A program made the translations under genes and the position numbers. From Rhizobium mesoamericanum STM3625 (lineage in GTDB: Bacteria; Pseudomonadota; Alphaproteobacteria; Rhizobiales; Rhizobiaceae), in assembly GCF_000312665.1 (NCBI RefSeq), contig NZ_HF536773.1, forward strand, positions 1,359,468 to 1,423,467: a stretch of 64,000 bases of DNA, written 5' to 3'. Of the stretch, positions 34,252 to 43,331 are shown piece by piece (the stretch's first letter is position 1; each line of letters opens with the position of its first letter). The notes beneath the pieces were generated by a model that was not told the origin of the DNA, searched no databases, and worked only from the letters and a program-made list of their open reading frames with translations.

Positions 34252-35388
34252 TTACGCGGCCGCCGTCGGGTTGAGCAGGTTCATATCGATGTCCGTCAGT
34301 TCGACCTGGCGCTCGAACGCTATGCCCTTTTCATCGAATAGATGGCAATCTGCAACGTTAATTCCGGCCAGAAGGGCCTGGTCCGGGCGAACGCCGGCAC
34401 TGCCTGGCAGGGTTGCGCAGAAATTCTCACCTTCGCCGTCGAGTGATGCGTACGCCACGGTCTGTGCGCCCAGACGCTCAATGACCGTTGGTGCAACCGT
34501 GAGCGTGATGTCGCCCGAACCAATCTGGATGTGCTCAGGACGCACCCCGAGCGTAAGCTCCTTGCCGGCCCCGCCCTGGCGAGGCGCTACGGGGATAGTC
34601 GCCTTCTGTCCCTTGTAGTCGATCTCAACGCCAGCTGTACTGGCGCCAATGCAGGTGACGGGCAGGAAGTTCATCTTAGGGTTGCCGATGAAGCTCGCGA
34701 CAAAAATATTGGCGGGCTTGTGATAGAGTTCCAGCGGCGCGCCGGTCTGCGCAATCTCACCAGCGTTCAACACGACAATCCGGTCCGCCATGGTCATTGC
34801 CTCGACCTGGTCATGAGTGACATAGATCATCGTCGCCTTCAGTTGCCGGTGCAGCTTGGCAAGCTCGATGCGCATGTCGGCGCGCAGCGCCGCGTCGAGG
34901 TTGGAGAGCGGCTCATCGAACAGGAAGATTTTAGGCTCGCGCACGATCGCACGACCGATTGCAACGCGTTGGCGCTGGCCGCCGGAAAGCATTCCCGGCT
35001 TCTGCTGTAAGCGTTGATCCAGATGAAGAATGCGCGCGGCATGCTCGACCTTGGCTTTCAGCTTTTCCTCTTCCATGTTTTCCACACGCAGCGGAAAGGC
35101 GATGTTTTCGAAGACGCTCATGTGCGGGTAGAGCGCGTACGACTGAAACACCATTGCGATCCCGCGCTTGACCGGAGGCAGGTCGTTGACCCTGACACCG
35201 TCGATCACGATGTCACCAGCAGAGGTCGCATCCAACCCGGCAATCATGCGAAGCAACGTGGATTTTCCGCAGCCGGAGGGGCCGACAAATACAACGAATT
35301 CGCCGTTCTTCACCTCTAGCTGAACGCCTTTCAGAACCTCGAAGTCGCCGAAAAACTTCTGAACCCTGTTGAGAAAAAGTTGTCCCAA
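34252..35388 (-). CDS. Sugar ABC transporter ATPase (UgpC type)
   Basis: 378 residues from a TTG start at 35388 with CGGAGA about 8 nt upstream; this gives the N-terminus GQLFLNRVQKFFGDFEVL that is usual for UgpC proteins. A TTG 42 bp further up is less likely. Walker A GPSGCGKST is at residues 36-44, LSGGQRQRVAIGRAI near 132, FDEPLSNLD near 155 and THDQ near 187. It is the last gene of the leftward Gfo/Idh-transporter operon, separated from the binding-protein gene by a strong hairpin. Confidence 0.9.
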   Translation of the reverse strand: MGQLFLNRVQKFFGDFEVLKGVQLEVKNGEFVVFVGPSGCGKSTLLRMIAGLDATSAGDIVIDGVRVNDLPPVKRGIAMVFQSYALYPHMSVFENIAFPLRVENMEEEKLKAKVEHAARILHLDQRLQQKPGMLSGGQRQRVAIGRAIVREPKIFLFDEPLSNLDAALRADMRIELAKLHRQLKATMIYVTHDQVEAMTMADRIVVLNAGEIAQTGAPLELYHKPANIFVASFIGNPKMNFLPVTCIGASTAGVEIDYKGQKATIPVAPRQGGAGKELTLGVRPEHIQIGSGDITLTVAPTVIERLGAQTVAYASLDGEGENFCATLPGSAGVRPDQALLAGINVADCHLFDEKGIAFERQVELTDIDMNLLNPTAAA

Positions 35389-35439
35389 AACCTGTCTCCG
35401 GTCGCCGCCCGCGCGAGCGTTTGCACTCAAAAGTTAAAG

Positions 35440-35468
35440 GGATCGCGGGTGTTGTGTACCCGCGATCC
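35440..35468 (-). other. Intercistronic hairpin after the binding-protein gene
   Basis: GGATCGCGGGT (35440-35450) pairs perfectly with ACCCGCGATCC (35458-35468) around a 7-base loop. On the minus strand it is followed by CTTTAACTTTT, so it may partly terminate transcription, giving more binding protein than ATPase. Confidence 0.7.
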
Positions 35469-35479
35469 AAGTAATTCGC

Positions 35480-36709
35480 TTATTTGAACGCGTCGATTTC
35501 GCCGGCAGCCTTCTTGAGTGCATCGGCTGGTTCCGCCTTGCCTGTCACGACGGACTGAACCATCTCGATCATCGAGTTCTGGAAGCCTTTGTAGTCGGTG
35601 AAGAGCGGCTCTGGGCCGCCAAAGGCGATGCCGTCGATAAATGGCTGCCACGATGGGTCGGCCTTGACGAACTCATCAACCTTCGGCGACGGGCGCAGCG
35701 GGGTCAGGCCTGCACCACCCTGAAGCTCATACTCACCCTGCGGACCGGGCGACGTGATGAACTTGGCAAATTCGATCGCCTTGTCCTCAACACCCGTGCC
35801 CTTAAAGACCGCCAGACTGTCGGTGATCAGCAGCGTGCCTTTGCCCTTGGCGGAAGGGCCGAGCGGCAGCGGTGCAACGCCCCAGTTGATCTTCGTGTCC
35901 TTGAGGCGGGCGGCAGCACCCGAACCTGCCTGGATCATACCGACCTTGCCATCGAGAAAGATGGCGCGAATTTCGTTCTGTTCGTAGGCCGTTGCGCCTT
36001 CAACGGAATAGGGCGTGATATCCTTGTAAGCCTGCAGCGCTGCTAAGACTTCCGGACTATCCATAACGATCTTGTCGCCATCGATGACCTTGCCGTTGTT
36101 GGTGTAAACCCAATGCATGAACTGGTGCATCGTGTTATCGAAGGTCTTGGCTGGCAGGCCGTATCCGGCAATGCCAGTCTTTTCCTTGATGGCTTTCGCA
36201 TCGGCGATTTCTTCAGCCCAGGTCTTTGGCGGGCTTTCCGGATCGAGGCCGGCCTGCTTGAAGAGATCCTTGTTCCAGTAGAGGGCCTTCGTCGAGAAGG
36301 CAACCGGCACACCCCACTGGGTGCCGTTAAAGGTGACGGTATCGACGATGTTCGGATAGTAGCTCTTTTTCTCATCGTCGGTCATCGGCACCGGAACGAT
36401 CAAGTCGTTCTGGGCAAATTCCTTAAGCGTACGCGAGCCGACATAGGCCATGCCCACAGGTGTGCCGGCGGCAGCGAGCGTCGTGGCCTTATCCTGGCAC
36501 TGCTCCCAGCCGACCACCTCGGGGGTCACCTTCCACCCGGGGTTCTTTCCTTCCCACTCCTTGATGTATTTCTCATGGATAGGATCGATCTTGTCGCCGC
36601 AATAAATCCAGCTGATCTCTTGGCCTGCGGCATGAGCGGTCATGGTACCGAGCGCGGTGGAGCCGAGCAGGGCGAGGGCCATCAGCCCGGTCTTGAATTG
36701 GATCGTCAC
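35480..36709 (-). CDS. Sugar ABC transporter periplasmic binding protein
   Basis: A 409-residue family 1 solute-binding protein. The start is GTG 36709, with GGGAGC 9 nt upstream. The signal peptide is about residues 1-27 (GLMALALLGSTALGTMTAHA). Mature landmarks are WEGKNPGWKVTPEVVGWEQC, GMAYVGSRTL, GVPVAFSTKALYWNKDLFKQAG and FLDGKVGMIQAGSG. Its operon partners, and the shared operator-like sites with the ridA/rpiR region, point to an amino-sugar conjugate as ligand, but the protein itself does not show this. Confidence 0.9.
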   Translation of the reverse strand: MTIQFKTGLMALALLGSTALGTMTAHAAGQEISWIYCGDKIDPIHEKYIKEWEGKNPGWKVTPEVVGWEQCQDKATTLAAAGTPVGMAYVGSRTLKEFAQNDLIVPVPMTDDEKKSYYPNIVDTVTFNGTQWGVPVAFSTKALYWNKDLFKQAGLDPESPPKTWAEEIADAKAIKEKTGIAGYGLPAKTFDNTMHQFMHWVYTNNGKVIDGDKIVMDSPEVLAALQAYKDITPYSVEGATAYEQNEIRAIFLDGKVGMIQAGSGAAARLKDTKINWGVAPLPLGPSAKGKGTLLITDSLAVFKGTGVEDKAIEFAKFITSPGPQGEYELQGGAGLTPLRPSPKVDEFVKADPSWQPFIDGIAFGGPEPLFTDYKGFQNSMIEMVQSVVTGKAEPADALKKAAGEIDAFK

Positions 36710-36743
36710 TTTTATTAGCTCCCGTTTTTCTCTGGTGGTTGGC

Positions 36744-37604
36744 TTACTGTTTCACCGCGCCAGCGGTTAGCCCGCTGACGAGATACCGTTGAAGGAAGAA
36801 AATCACGATCATTGCCGGCGCAATACCGACGAAGCTTGCGGCCATCAACTCGTTCCAGACGACCTCCTGACGGCCAAAATAGGCAAAAAGCCCAACCGGC
36901 AACGGCGCGAATTCCGTCTTCGAATTGAAGGTGAGTGCATAGATGAATTGCTGGGCGTAGGACCCGATGAATGTTGTGATCGCCACCACGGTGATCCCGG
37001 GCATGGCGATCGGCAGAATGACGCGCCGAAGCGTATAGAAATGGCTGGCGCCGTCGACGAATGCTGCCTCGTCCAATTCGCGGGGAATGCGCATCATGTA
37101 GGTTCTGAGCAGCCAGATCGCCGACGGGATCAGGAACGCAATACCCGGAACCATGATCGCGAAATAGGTATTGAGCAGGCCGAACGAACGCATCAGGCGG
37201 AAGAGCGGAATGAGCAGTACGGCGCCCGAAAACATATTGACCGCGAGGAAAGCACCGAGCAGCACCCCGGCGCCCTTGAACTCGAAGCGCGCGAACGCAT
37301 ACGCGGCCGGGATGACCAAGACCAAGACGACACTCGTCACAACAGTCGAGATAAAGAAAGAATTGAAAATGTAGCGCGCAAAGCCGGGCACGCTCACCCA
37401 CATTGTCCGATAGGCCTCGAAGGAGCCGTTCTCGGGAATGAAACGGTAGGGGGAGGAAAAGAGTTGGCTGAGCGGCTTCAACGAAACGAGAAAGCCTTCG
37501 ACGAACGGTGCAAGCACGAAGGTAAGAAATACCAAAATGCCGGCGTAAATGCCGATGATCTCATACCACTTGTACCGATTGATAAGCAGGTGGGGCTGTT
37601 TCAT
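36744..37604 (-). CDS. Sugar ABC transporter permease (MalG type)
   Basis: A 286-residue permease with about six helices (first: IIGIYAGILVFLTFVLAPFV) and the EAA loop RELDEAAFVDGASHFYTLRRVILP. ATG 37604 overlaps the stop of the partner permease. Like other CUT1 MalG-type proteins it ends near QRYLVSGLTAGAVKQ. Confidence 0.88.
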   Translation of the reverse strand: MKQPHLLINRYKWYEIIGIYAGILVFLTFVLAPFVEGFLVSLKPLSQLFSSPYRFIPENGSFEAYRTMWVSVPGFARYIFNSFFISTVVTSVVLVLVIPAAYAFARFEFKGAGVLLGAFLAVNMFSGAVLLIPLFRLMRSFGLLNTYFAIMVPGIAFLIPSAIWLLRTYMMRIPRELDEAAFVDGASHFYTLRRVILPIAMPGITVVAITTFIGSYAQQFIYALTFNSKTEFAPLPVGLFAYFGRQEVVWNELMAASFVGIAPAMIVIFFLQRYLVSGLTAGAVKQ

Positions 37605-38485
37605 CGCTTGTCTCCAGAGGCAAGGCGGCTGGTCACGCGGAAGTAGCAGAGGCAGAAGATCGACAGGAATATGCAGATCAGCACTGCGCGCGCAGCACCT
37701 TCGCCATATTTGTTCGAACCGATCGCGGTACGGTAGGTGTCGATAATCATCGTCGTCGTTTCACCACTTGGTCCACCGCGCGTCAGGATCCAGATGATGT
37801 CGAAGGAATTGAAGGTGGCAATCAGCGACAGCATCGACATGGTGATCATCGAAGGGACGATCAGTGGCAGGGTGATGCGGCGGAAGCGGTAGAAACGGCC
37901 CGCCCCGTCGGTCCACGCGGCCTCGTAGAGATCCTGCGGGATCGCTTGCATGGCTGCGAGCATATAGAGAGTAACCAGGGGAACGCCGATCCAGACGTCG
38001 GTAATGATCGTCGCCCAGAAGGCGGTCGAACCTTCCGCGAGGAAAGCCACCGGCCCGGAGGCAAGCCCTAAGCGTTGCAGCATTCCAGAGATCATCCCGA
38101 ACTGGCCGTTATACATCCAGCCCCACATGAAAATGCCGATCGCCATAGGAACGACCCAGGGCGGCATGGTCAGCACGCGAAACAGCGCCCGCCCTGGCAC
38201 GGCCGAATTCAGCATCGTGGCGCCGAAGACGCCGATGATCATCTTTATAGAAACGGAAAAGAACGTCCAAACGAAGGTTCTGAAGATCACCTCGGCAAAA
38301 GTCGAATTGAAGATCTTGCCGTAGTTGACCCAGCCGACCCAGTTGGTCGTCTTCTTCAACGACGCATCAGTGAAGGAGAGGATAAACGTATCGACCAGCG
38401 GGTAGGCGACGATCACCGTGACGTAGAGGACAGCTGGAAAGAGAAGTATCCAGGCGAAGATGACTGCGTTGCGTTGGACGCTCAT
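37601..38485 (-). CDS. Sugar ABC transporter permease (MalF type)
   Basis: A 294-residue permease. The first helix is FAWILLFPAVLYVTVIVAYPLV and the EAA loop reads QDLYEAAWTDGAGRFYRFRRITLP. GGAGG lies 8 nt before ATG 38485, which is preferred over a longer reading with no ribosome site. It follows the Gfo/Idh gene by 13 bp and overlaps the partner permease by 4 bp. Confidence 0.88.
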   Translation of the reverse strand: MSVQRNAVIFAWILLFPAVLYVTVIVAYPLVDTFILSFTDASLKKTTNWVGWVNYGKIFNSTFAEVIFRTFVWTFFSVSIKMIIGVFGATMLNSAVPGRALFRVLTMPPWVVPMAIGIFMWGWMYNGQFGMISGMLQRLGLASGPVAFLAEGSTAFWATIITDVWIGVPLVTLYMLAAMQAIPQDLYEAAWTDGAGRFYRFRRITLPLIVPSMITMSMLSLIATFNSFDIIWILTRGGPSGETTTMIIDTYRTAIGSNKYGEGAARAVLICIFLSIFCLCYFRVTSRLASGDKR

Positions 38486-38498
38486 CTTGCCGCCCTCC

Positions 38499-39656
38499 TC
38501 AAGCCGCTCTTGCGTGCAGGGCTTCGTCGAACCTGTCCCACACGGGGCGCAGGTCAATGACTGCCTTTTTCATGCGGGCTTCGTCCATGGACAGTGCGAG
38601 AATGCCAGCTTCGAGGGCGTTGAGCGTCGAGACGGGAAGCTCGCTGCCGGTGCGCACGCTATCAAGGAGGTCGGCGGCCATCTGCTCATCGGCACCATAG
38701 TGCTGCGACAACTCGGTCGCCACATACTTGTTCTCGACCACTTTCTTGCCGGTCAACTGCTCATGAACATCGAGATAGCCGCGGACGAAATCGCCCTCCG
38801 CCATTCCGCGCGATCCCATGATGGCAAAGCGGCGGAACTGATCGGGGACATTTAGATTGGTATGGAAGTTCATACCAACGCCGTTGGCATATTCGACAAT
38901 TGCGACCTGGTAGTCGATGATGTCTGCGTCGCTGTCGAACACCTTGTCGGAACCCATCCAGCCGCTTGGCTTGCGATGGAAGAGCTCCAGGTCATTAATT
39001 CCCTCCCGCGCGGGATCGTTAGCCGGTACGAAGCTCTTGCGGCCGCCGAAGCTTGCAACGTGCTCGGGTCGTGCGCCAGCGACACCGTTGTAGAGGTCGA
39101 GATCATGGCAACATTTTTCCAGCATGAAGCTACCGGAATAGCGCTCGTAGCGGCGCCAGTCTCGCATGAAGAATGCGCCGTGATAAGGCTCGATGTGCTC
39201 GGCGGCTTCGATCGAAACGATCTGGCCAAGTTTGCCGGATGCCTGGATGGCACGCAGATCCTTATAGAGCGGAGAGTAACGCAGCACGAGGCCGACCATC
39301 AGGCGCTCATGGCCGAACTTCGCCATCAGCCGTGCCAGCTCGATACTCTCGGCGATCGACGTGACGATAGGCTTTTCGCAGAAGACCTTCAGACCGCTTT
39401 CGAGACCGAGGCGTATGTGATTGAGATGCATATGGTTCGGGGAGCCGATCATCAGAAGATCGAGCTTTTCGCTGGCGATAAGCTCCTCTGGAGAAGCATA
39501 GGCAGTACCAGCGGAAATGCCCTTGTCGACGAGCCCCGGAAGTCCCGCCGGGTCGGGGTCGACGTAACCCACGATCTCGAAGCTTTCATCCACGGACTTG
39601 AAGACGTAGCCAAGGTAGCCGAGCCGGAAACCCAGCCCGATGATTCCCACTTTCAT
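38499..39656 (-). CDS. Gfo/Idh/MocA-family oxidoreductase
   Basis: A 385-residue NAD(P)-dependent dehydrogenase of the Gfo/Idh/MocA group, which oxidises sugars, inositols and their derivatives. The nucleotide motif GLGFRLGYLG is near residue 7, GSPNHMH near 75, the catalytic-loop signature CEKPI near 96 and the second-domain segment EKCCHDLDLYNGV near 180, where the conserved D and H lie. First gene of the leftward transporter operon; ATG 39656 has GAGAG 6 nt upstream. It likely acts on the imported sugar. Substrate not predictable. Confidence 0.88.
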   Translation of the reverse strand: MKVGIIGLGFRLGYLGYVFKSVDESFEIVGYVDPDPAGLPGLVDKGISAGTAYASPEELIASEKLDLLMIGSPNHMHLNHIRLGLESGLKVFCEKPIVTSIAESIELARLMAKFGHERLMVGLVLRYSPLYKDLRAIQASGKLGQIVSIEAAEHIEPYHGAFFMRDWRRYERYSGSFMLEKCCHDLDLYNGVAGARPEHVASFGGRKSFVPANDPAREGINDLELFHRKPSGWMGSDKVFDSDADIIDYQVAIVEYANGVGMNFHTNLNVPDQFRRFAIMGSRGMAEGDFVRGYLDVHEQLTGKKVVENKYVATELSQHYGADEQMAADLLDSVRTGSELPVSTLNALEAGILALSMDEARMKKAVIDLRPVWDRFDEALHARAA

Positions 39657-39675
39657 GCTGCTCTCGTTCCCACTT

Positions 39676-39692
39676 ACGTAATTTATTTTCGT
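39676..39692. promoter_or_regulatory. Candidate RpiR operator 1 before Gfo/Idh operon
   Basis: ACGTAATTTATTTTCGT is a near palindrome 20 bp before the Gfo/Idh ATG. It shares the AT-rich core and outer bases with the sites at 39750 and 30639. Confidence 0.5.
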
Positions 39693-39749
39693 CAAGTTGG
39701 GACAAAAATTCGAACTCGTCAACACGAATCCGGCGAAAAGTTGAAACTG

Positions 39750-39764
39750 TGAAATTTATTTTCA
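39750..39764. promoter_or_regulatory. Candidate RpiR operator 2 before Gfo/Idh operon
   Basis: TGAAATTTATTTTCA is a near-perfect 15-bp palindrome, the best match to an RpiR-type operator in the window. It lies 94 bp before the Gfo/Idh ATG, so a pair of sites about 73 bp apart flanks the expected promoter. Confidence 0.55.
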
Positions 39765-39790
39765 TAGCTTGGCCTTTTCGAGATTCTTCA

Positions 39791-39806
39791 GTTCTCAACT
39801 GAGAAC
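39791..39806. promoter_or_regulatory. Perfect 16-bp palindrome, unknown factor
   Basis: GTTCTCA-AC-TGAGAAC lies 135 bp upstream of the Gfo/Idh ATG, beyond the RpiR-like sites, and 112 bp from the end of the mutase gene. No second copy was seen in the window. It could be an operator of a different regulator. The remaining bases up to 39917 hold no gene. Confidence 0.45.
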
Positions 39807-39917
39807 ATGGACTCATTTTCACCGCGTACAATGAGCACACGTTGGCCTCTATTGACGAAAAGAGGGGCCGGCGACGGCGAAAAGCGCATCGCGGACCTTG
39901 CTCACAGCACGTAAAAT

Positions 39918-42056
39918 CTAGCGGTTTCGCCGCTTGCCCTCGAGAAGGTCGAGAACCGAATTTGCCGCATCCAAGACGTTCGTACCGGGGCCAAATACGG
40001 CTGCGACCCCATGGTTCATCAGAAACTCGTAATCTTGCCGCGGAATGACGCCACCGACCACTACGATAACATCATCGGCGCCCTGCGACTTGAGCTCGTT
40101 GACCAGTTGCGGTGCTAGTGTTTTGTGACCGGCAGCCAGAGACGACATTCCAATCACGTGGACCTTAGTCGTGACGGCGAGTTCGGCCGCCTCCCTCGGT
40201 GTCTGGAAGAGCGGGCCGGCCAACACGTCAAAGCCGATGTCACCGAAGGCCGAAGCAATCACCTTCGCGCCGCGGTCGTGGCCGTCCTGACCAAGCTTGG
40301 CAATCATGATCTTCGGCTTGTGACCAAGCGTCTTACTGATATCGGCCATGCGGTCTTTTAGGACCGCCAATTCTGGCTCGTCGCGATAGGCTTTGCCGTA
40401 AACGTCCTTGATCACCTCGGGCGTGGCGGCGTGATCGCCGAAAGCACGACGCATGGCGTCGGAAATCTCGCCGACGGTCGCCCGTGCGCGCGCCGCTTCG
40501 ACTGCCGCGGCAAGCAGGTTACCCTGGCCGCTGCGGGCGACTTCGACGATAGCCTCAAGGGTTGCGCTTACTGCGACGCTGTCTCGGCGACGCTTCGTCT
40601 CCTCGATGCGCTTGATCTGGGCGGCTCGCACCGCAGCATTGTCGATTGCGAGAATCTCGATCTCTTCCTCTGACTCGAGCCGGTACTTGTTGACGCCGAC
40701 GATAACCTCGTCCCCTTTGTCGACCGCCGCCTGGCGTCGCGTCGCCGCTTCTTCGATGAGCCGCTTCGGCAGCCCCTCGTTGACCGCCTTTGTCATGCCG
40801 CCCAGTCGCTCGACCTCCTCGATCAGGGCCCAGGCCTTGGCAGCGAGTTCCTTCGTAAGGCTCTCGACGTAGTAGGAGCCGGCAAGAGGGTCGACGACCT
40901 TTGTCACACCAGTCTCATGCTGAAGGATCAGCTGGGTGTTGCGGGCAATACGTGCCGAAAACTCCGTCGGCAAGGCGATCGCTTCATCGAACGAGTTCGT
41001 ATGGAGTGATTGCGTACCGCCGAGCACTGCCGACATCGCCTCAAAGGCGGTTCGGATAATATTGTTGTAGGGGTCCTGCTCCTGCAGCGACACGCCAGAC
41101 GTCTGACAATGCGTGCGCAGCATCAGGGACGATGCCTTTTTGGGCTCGAACTCCTCCATGATGCGCGTCCACAAGAGACGTGCAGCACGCAGCTTTGCCG
41201 CCTCCATGAAAAAGTTCATGCCGATGGCGAAGAAGAAAGAGAGACGGCCCGCGAAATCGTCGACGTCCAAGCCCTTGGCGATCGCAGCACGCACATACTC
41301 GCGCCCGTCCGCGAGCGTAAACGCAAGCTCCTGCACCAGCGTCGCGCCTGCCTCCTGCATGTGGTAGCCGGAGATTGAGATCGAATTGAACTTCGGCATC
41401 TCGCTAGCGGTGTATTCGATGATGTCGGCGACGATCCGCATCGATGGTTCGGGCGGATAAATATAGGTGTTGCGGACCATGAACTCCTTGAGGATATCGT
41501 TCTGGATGGTCCCTGAAAGCTCGGAATGGGATACCCCTTGTTCCTCGCCTGCAACGATGAAGCTCGCCAGTATCGGAATGACCGCGCCGTTCATCGTCAT
41601 TGAAACCGATACTTTCTCCAGCGGAATGCCGTCGAACAGGATTTTCATGTCTTCGACGCTGTCGATCGCAACGCCTGCCTTGCCGACGTCGCCGACAACC
41701 CGCGGGTGATCGCTGTCATAGCCACGGTGTGTGGCGAGATCGAAAGCGACGGAAATGCCTTGCTGGCCAGCGCCGAGCGCCTTGCGGTAGAAGGCGTTGG
41801 AGGCCTCCGCGGTGGAGAAGCCAGCGTATTGGCGGATTGTCCAAGGGCGACCGGCATACATCGTGGCGCGCGGCCCGCGGGTAAACGGCGCGAAGCCCGG
41901 AAGCGATCCCAGGTGCTCGGCGCCTTCGACGTCGGCCTCGGTATAAAGCGGCTTGACGTCTATCCCTTCTGGCGTGTTCCAGACGAGCGTATCGGGCGAG
42001 GCCCTCAGCTCTCGTTCGGCCAGGACCCGCCAATCGCCAAGCGTCTTCTTCGTCAT
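39918..42056 (-). CDS. scpA: Methylmalonyl-CoA mutase
   Basis: A 712-residue B12-dependent mutase interconverting methylmalonyl-CoA and succinyl-CoA. The N-terminal barrel shows PFTRGPRATMYAGRPWTIRQ and SISGYHMQEAGA; the C-terminal B12 domain carries the cobalt-ligand motif DGHDRG at residues 591-596. Single-chain form of full length. GGAGG lies 7 nt before ATG 42056; an upstream ATG at 42071 has no site. S. meliloti has the orthologue as bhbA on pSymB, where it links propionyl-CoA or polyhydroxybutyrate metabolism to the TCA cycle. No propionyl-CoA carboxylase gene lies beside it here. Confidence 0.96.
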   Translation of the reverse strand: MTKKTLGDWRVLAERELRASPDTLVWNTPEGIDVKPLYTEADVEGAEHLGSLPGFAPFTRGPRATMYAGRPWTIRQYAGFSTAEASNAFYRKALGAGQQGISVAFDLATHRGYDSDHPRVVGDVGKAGVAIDSVEDMKILFDGIPLEKVSVSMTMNGAVIPILASFIVAGEEQGVSHSELSGTIQNDILKEFMVRNTYIYPPEPSMRIVADIIEYTASEMPKFNSISISGYHMQEAGATLVQELAFTLADGREYVRAAIAKGLDVDDFAGRLSFFFAIGMNFFMEAAKLRAARLLWTRIMEEFEPKKASSLMLRTHCQTSGVSLQEQDPYNNIIRTAFEAMSAVLGGTQSLHTNSFDEAIALPTEFSARIARNTQLILQHETGVTKVVDPLAGSYYVESLTKELAAKAWALIEEVERLGGMTKAVNEGLPKRLIEEAATRRQAAVDKGDEVIVGVNKYRLESEEEIEILAIDNAAVRAAQIKRIEETKRRRDSVAVSATLEAIVEVARSGQGNLLAAAVEAARARATVGEISDAMRRAFGDHAATPEVIKDVYGKAYRDEPELAVLKDRMADISKTLGHKPKIMIAKLGQDGHDRGAKVIASAFGDIGFDVLAGPLFQTPREAAELAVTTKVHVIGMSSLAAGHKTLAPQLVNELKSQGADDVIVVVGGVIPRQDYEFLMNHGVAAVFGPGTNVLDAANSVLDLLEGKRRNR

Positions 42057-42401
42057 GTCATCCTCCGGCATTCTTGTTTGCCGCAGGCTAGCACTTTAAC
42101 CGCCCACGGCGCGATAGAGCCATTGGACATTTTATCCAGGATTTCTTCGCGGTAATGGCGTCATTGAGCTGTGTGGTCTGATGGCCAATCATACTTCGTT
42201 GGATCCATATACATGAGACTGCCCAGCTCGCCTGCCATCAGGCCACAGAAGTTTGACTCCATTCAACTGCGAGCCAAGCGTCGAATGACCAGGTCTCAGG
42301 TTCTGCTCCCATCTAGCCCAAGGCAGTCTCGGATTTGAGTGGGAGATAGCAGGCTTAGTCAGCTTTCGGCGGCGGACAGCGTTCGCGTTTCTGCTAAACG
42401 C
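42057..42401. other. Gap between mutase and LysR genes
   Basis: No gene, repeat or clear hairpin was recognised in these 345 bp. The left part must hold the mutase promoter, reading leftward; the right part follows the end of the LysR gene. Confidence 0.5.
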
Positions 42402-43331
42402 TCAAGTCTCGTGTTCCATGGGATTTTCTCCCAGCGCCACAAAAGACGCCTTGATCCAGCCGGCGAAAGCGCGCACCGCAACGGACGGCAGCGTGGTCTT
42501 CGGTAGAAGCAGGTGAAATGCGTGACGGACGATTGGCTGCGCGTCAACTGGCTGGACGAGGCTACCGTTGGACAGAAACTTCTCGATCAACGGTGGACCG
42601 ATCAGAGCGAATCCCTGGCCGTCGAGTGCTGCCTGGACGAGACTTGTGTACGAATTGAGTGTAATGCCTGCGCGAGCCTTCGCCATGTCGAGACCTTGCG
42701 CGCGAAACCAGGATGACCAGCGTGTCTGTTCATCGTATGGACCCTCCAAATGCAGGAGGGGCTGTTTCAGGAGATCCGTCGGCTGAAACCGTGAGCCTTC
42801 GGGTAAAAATGTGCTTGCGCAGGTAGGAGCAATCGTCTGCCTCGCAAGAAAGGTTGCGTCCGCTCCATCGAAGGGCGGGACGCCATAGCGAATGGCCACA
42901 TCGATATTGTCTTCGAAGCCAAGATTTCCATCGGAGACGATGAAACGAAGGTCGATGTCGGGATGTAAGGTTCGAAACTCGCCAAGTCGCGGCGACAGCC
43001 AGTAGGTCATAAAGCCGGGCGTCGTTCCGACATTGACAACATTGCTTTCCGCACGTTTGCTGATTTCGGTGGTTGCCCGCAGGGCACGTTCCAGAGCGTC
43101 GGAAATTGCAAGATGATAGCGTTCGCCCTCTCGCGTTAGCTTCACCGACCGCTGCAGGCGCAGAAACAGGATCGTGCCGAGGAACTTCTCAAGCGCTTGC
43201 ATTTGCTGACTGACGGCGACGCGCGAGACGTTGAGTTCGCTTGCTGCCCTGGTAAAGCTGAGATGACGTCCAGCAGCCTCGAAAGTAATCAATAGGTTCG
43301 GTGGTGGCAACTTGTAGCGAAGTCTTTGCAT
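42402..43331 (-). CDS. LysR-family regulator (GcvA-like)
   Basis: 309 residues from ATG 43331. The winged helix covers residues 8-66 (LPPPNLLITFEAAGRHLSFTRAA, SELNVSRVAVSQQMQALE), followed by a linker helix and a LysR substrate domain. The N-terminus is that of GcvA-type LysR proteins. A TTG at 43367 has a stronger ribosome site (GGGAGA, 8 nt) and would add 12 residues, so the start is uncertain. It is divergent from the OpuAC-type transporter operon by 166 bp and is its likely regulator. Confidence 0.88.
   Translation of the reverse strand: MQRLRYKLPPPNLLITFEAAGRHLSFTRAASELNVSRVAVSQQMQALEKFLGTILFLRLQRSVKLTREGERYHLAISDALERALRATTEISKRAESNVVNVGTTPGFMTYWLSPRLGEFRTLHPDIDLRFIVSDGNLGFEDNIDVAIRYGVPPFDGADATFLARQTIAPTCASTFLPEGSRFQPTDLLKQPLLHLEGPYDEQTRWSSWFRAQGLDMAKARAGITLNSYTSLVQAALDGQGFALIGPPLIEKFLSNGSLVQPVDAQPIVRHAFHLLLPKTTLPSVAVRAFAGWIKASFVALGENPMEHET

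Noticed and set aside
36789..37646. A 285-codon plus-strand frame opposite the permease genes.
   Set aside because: Charged low-complexity translation (Glu/Arg/His-rich) typical of the complement of transmembrane helices.
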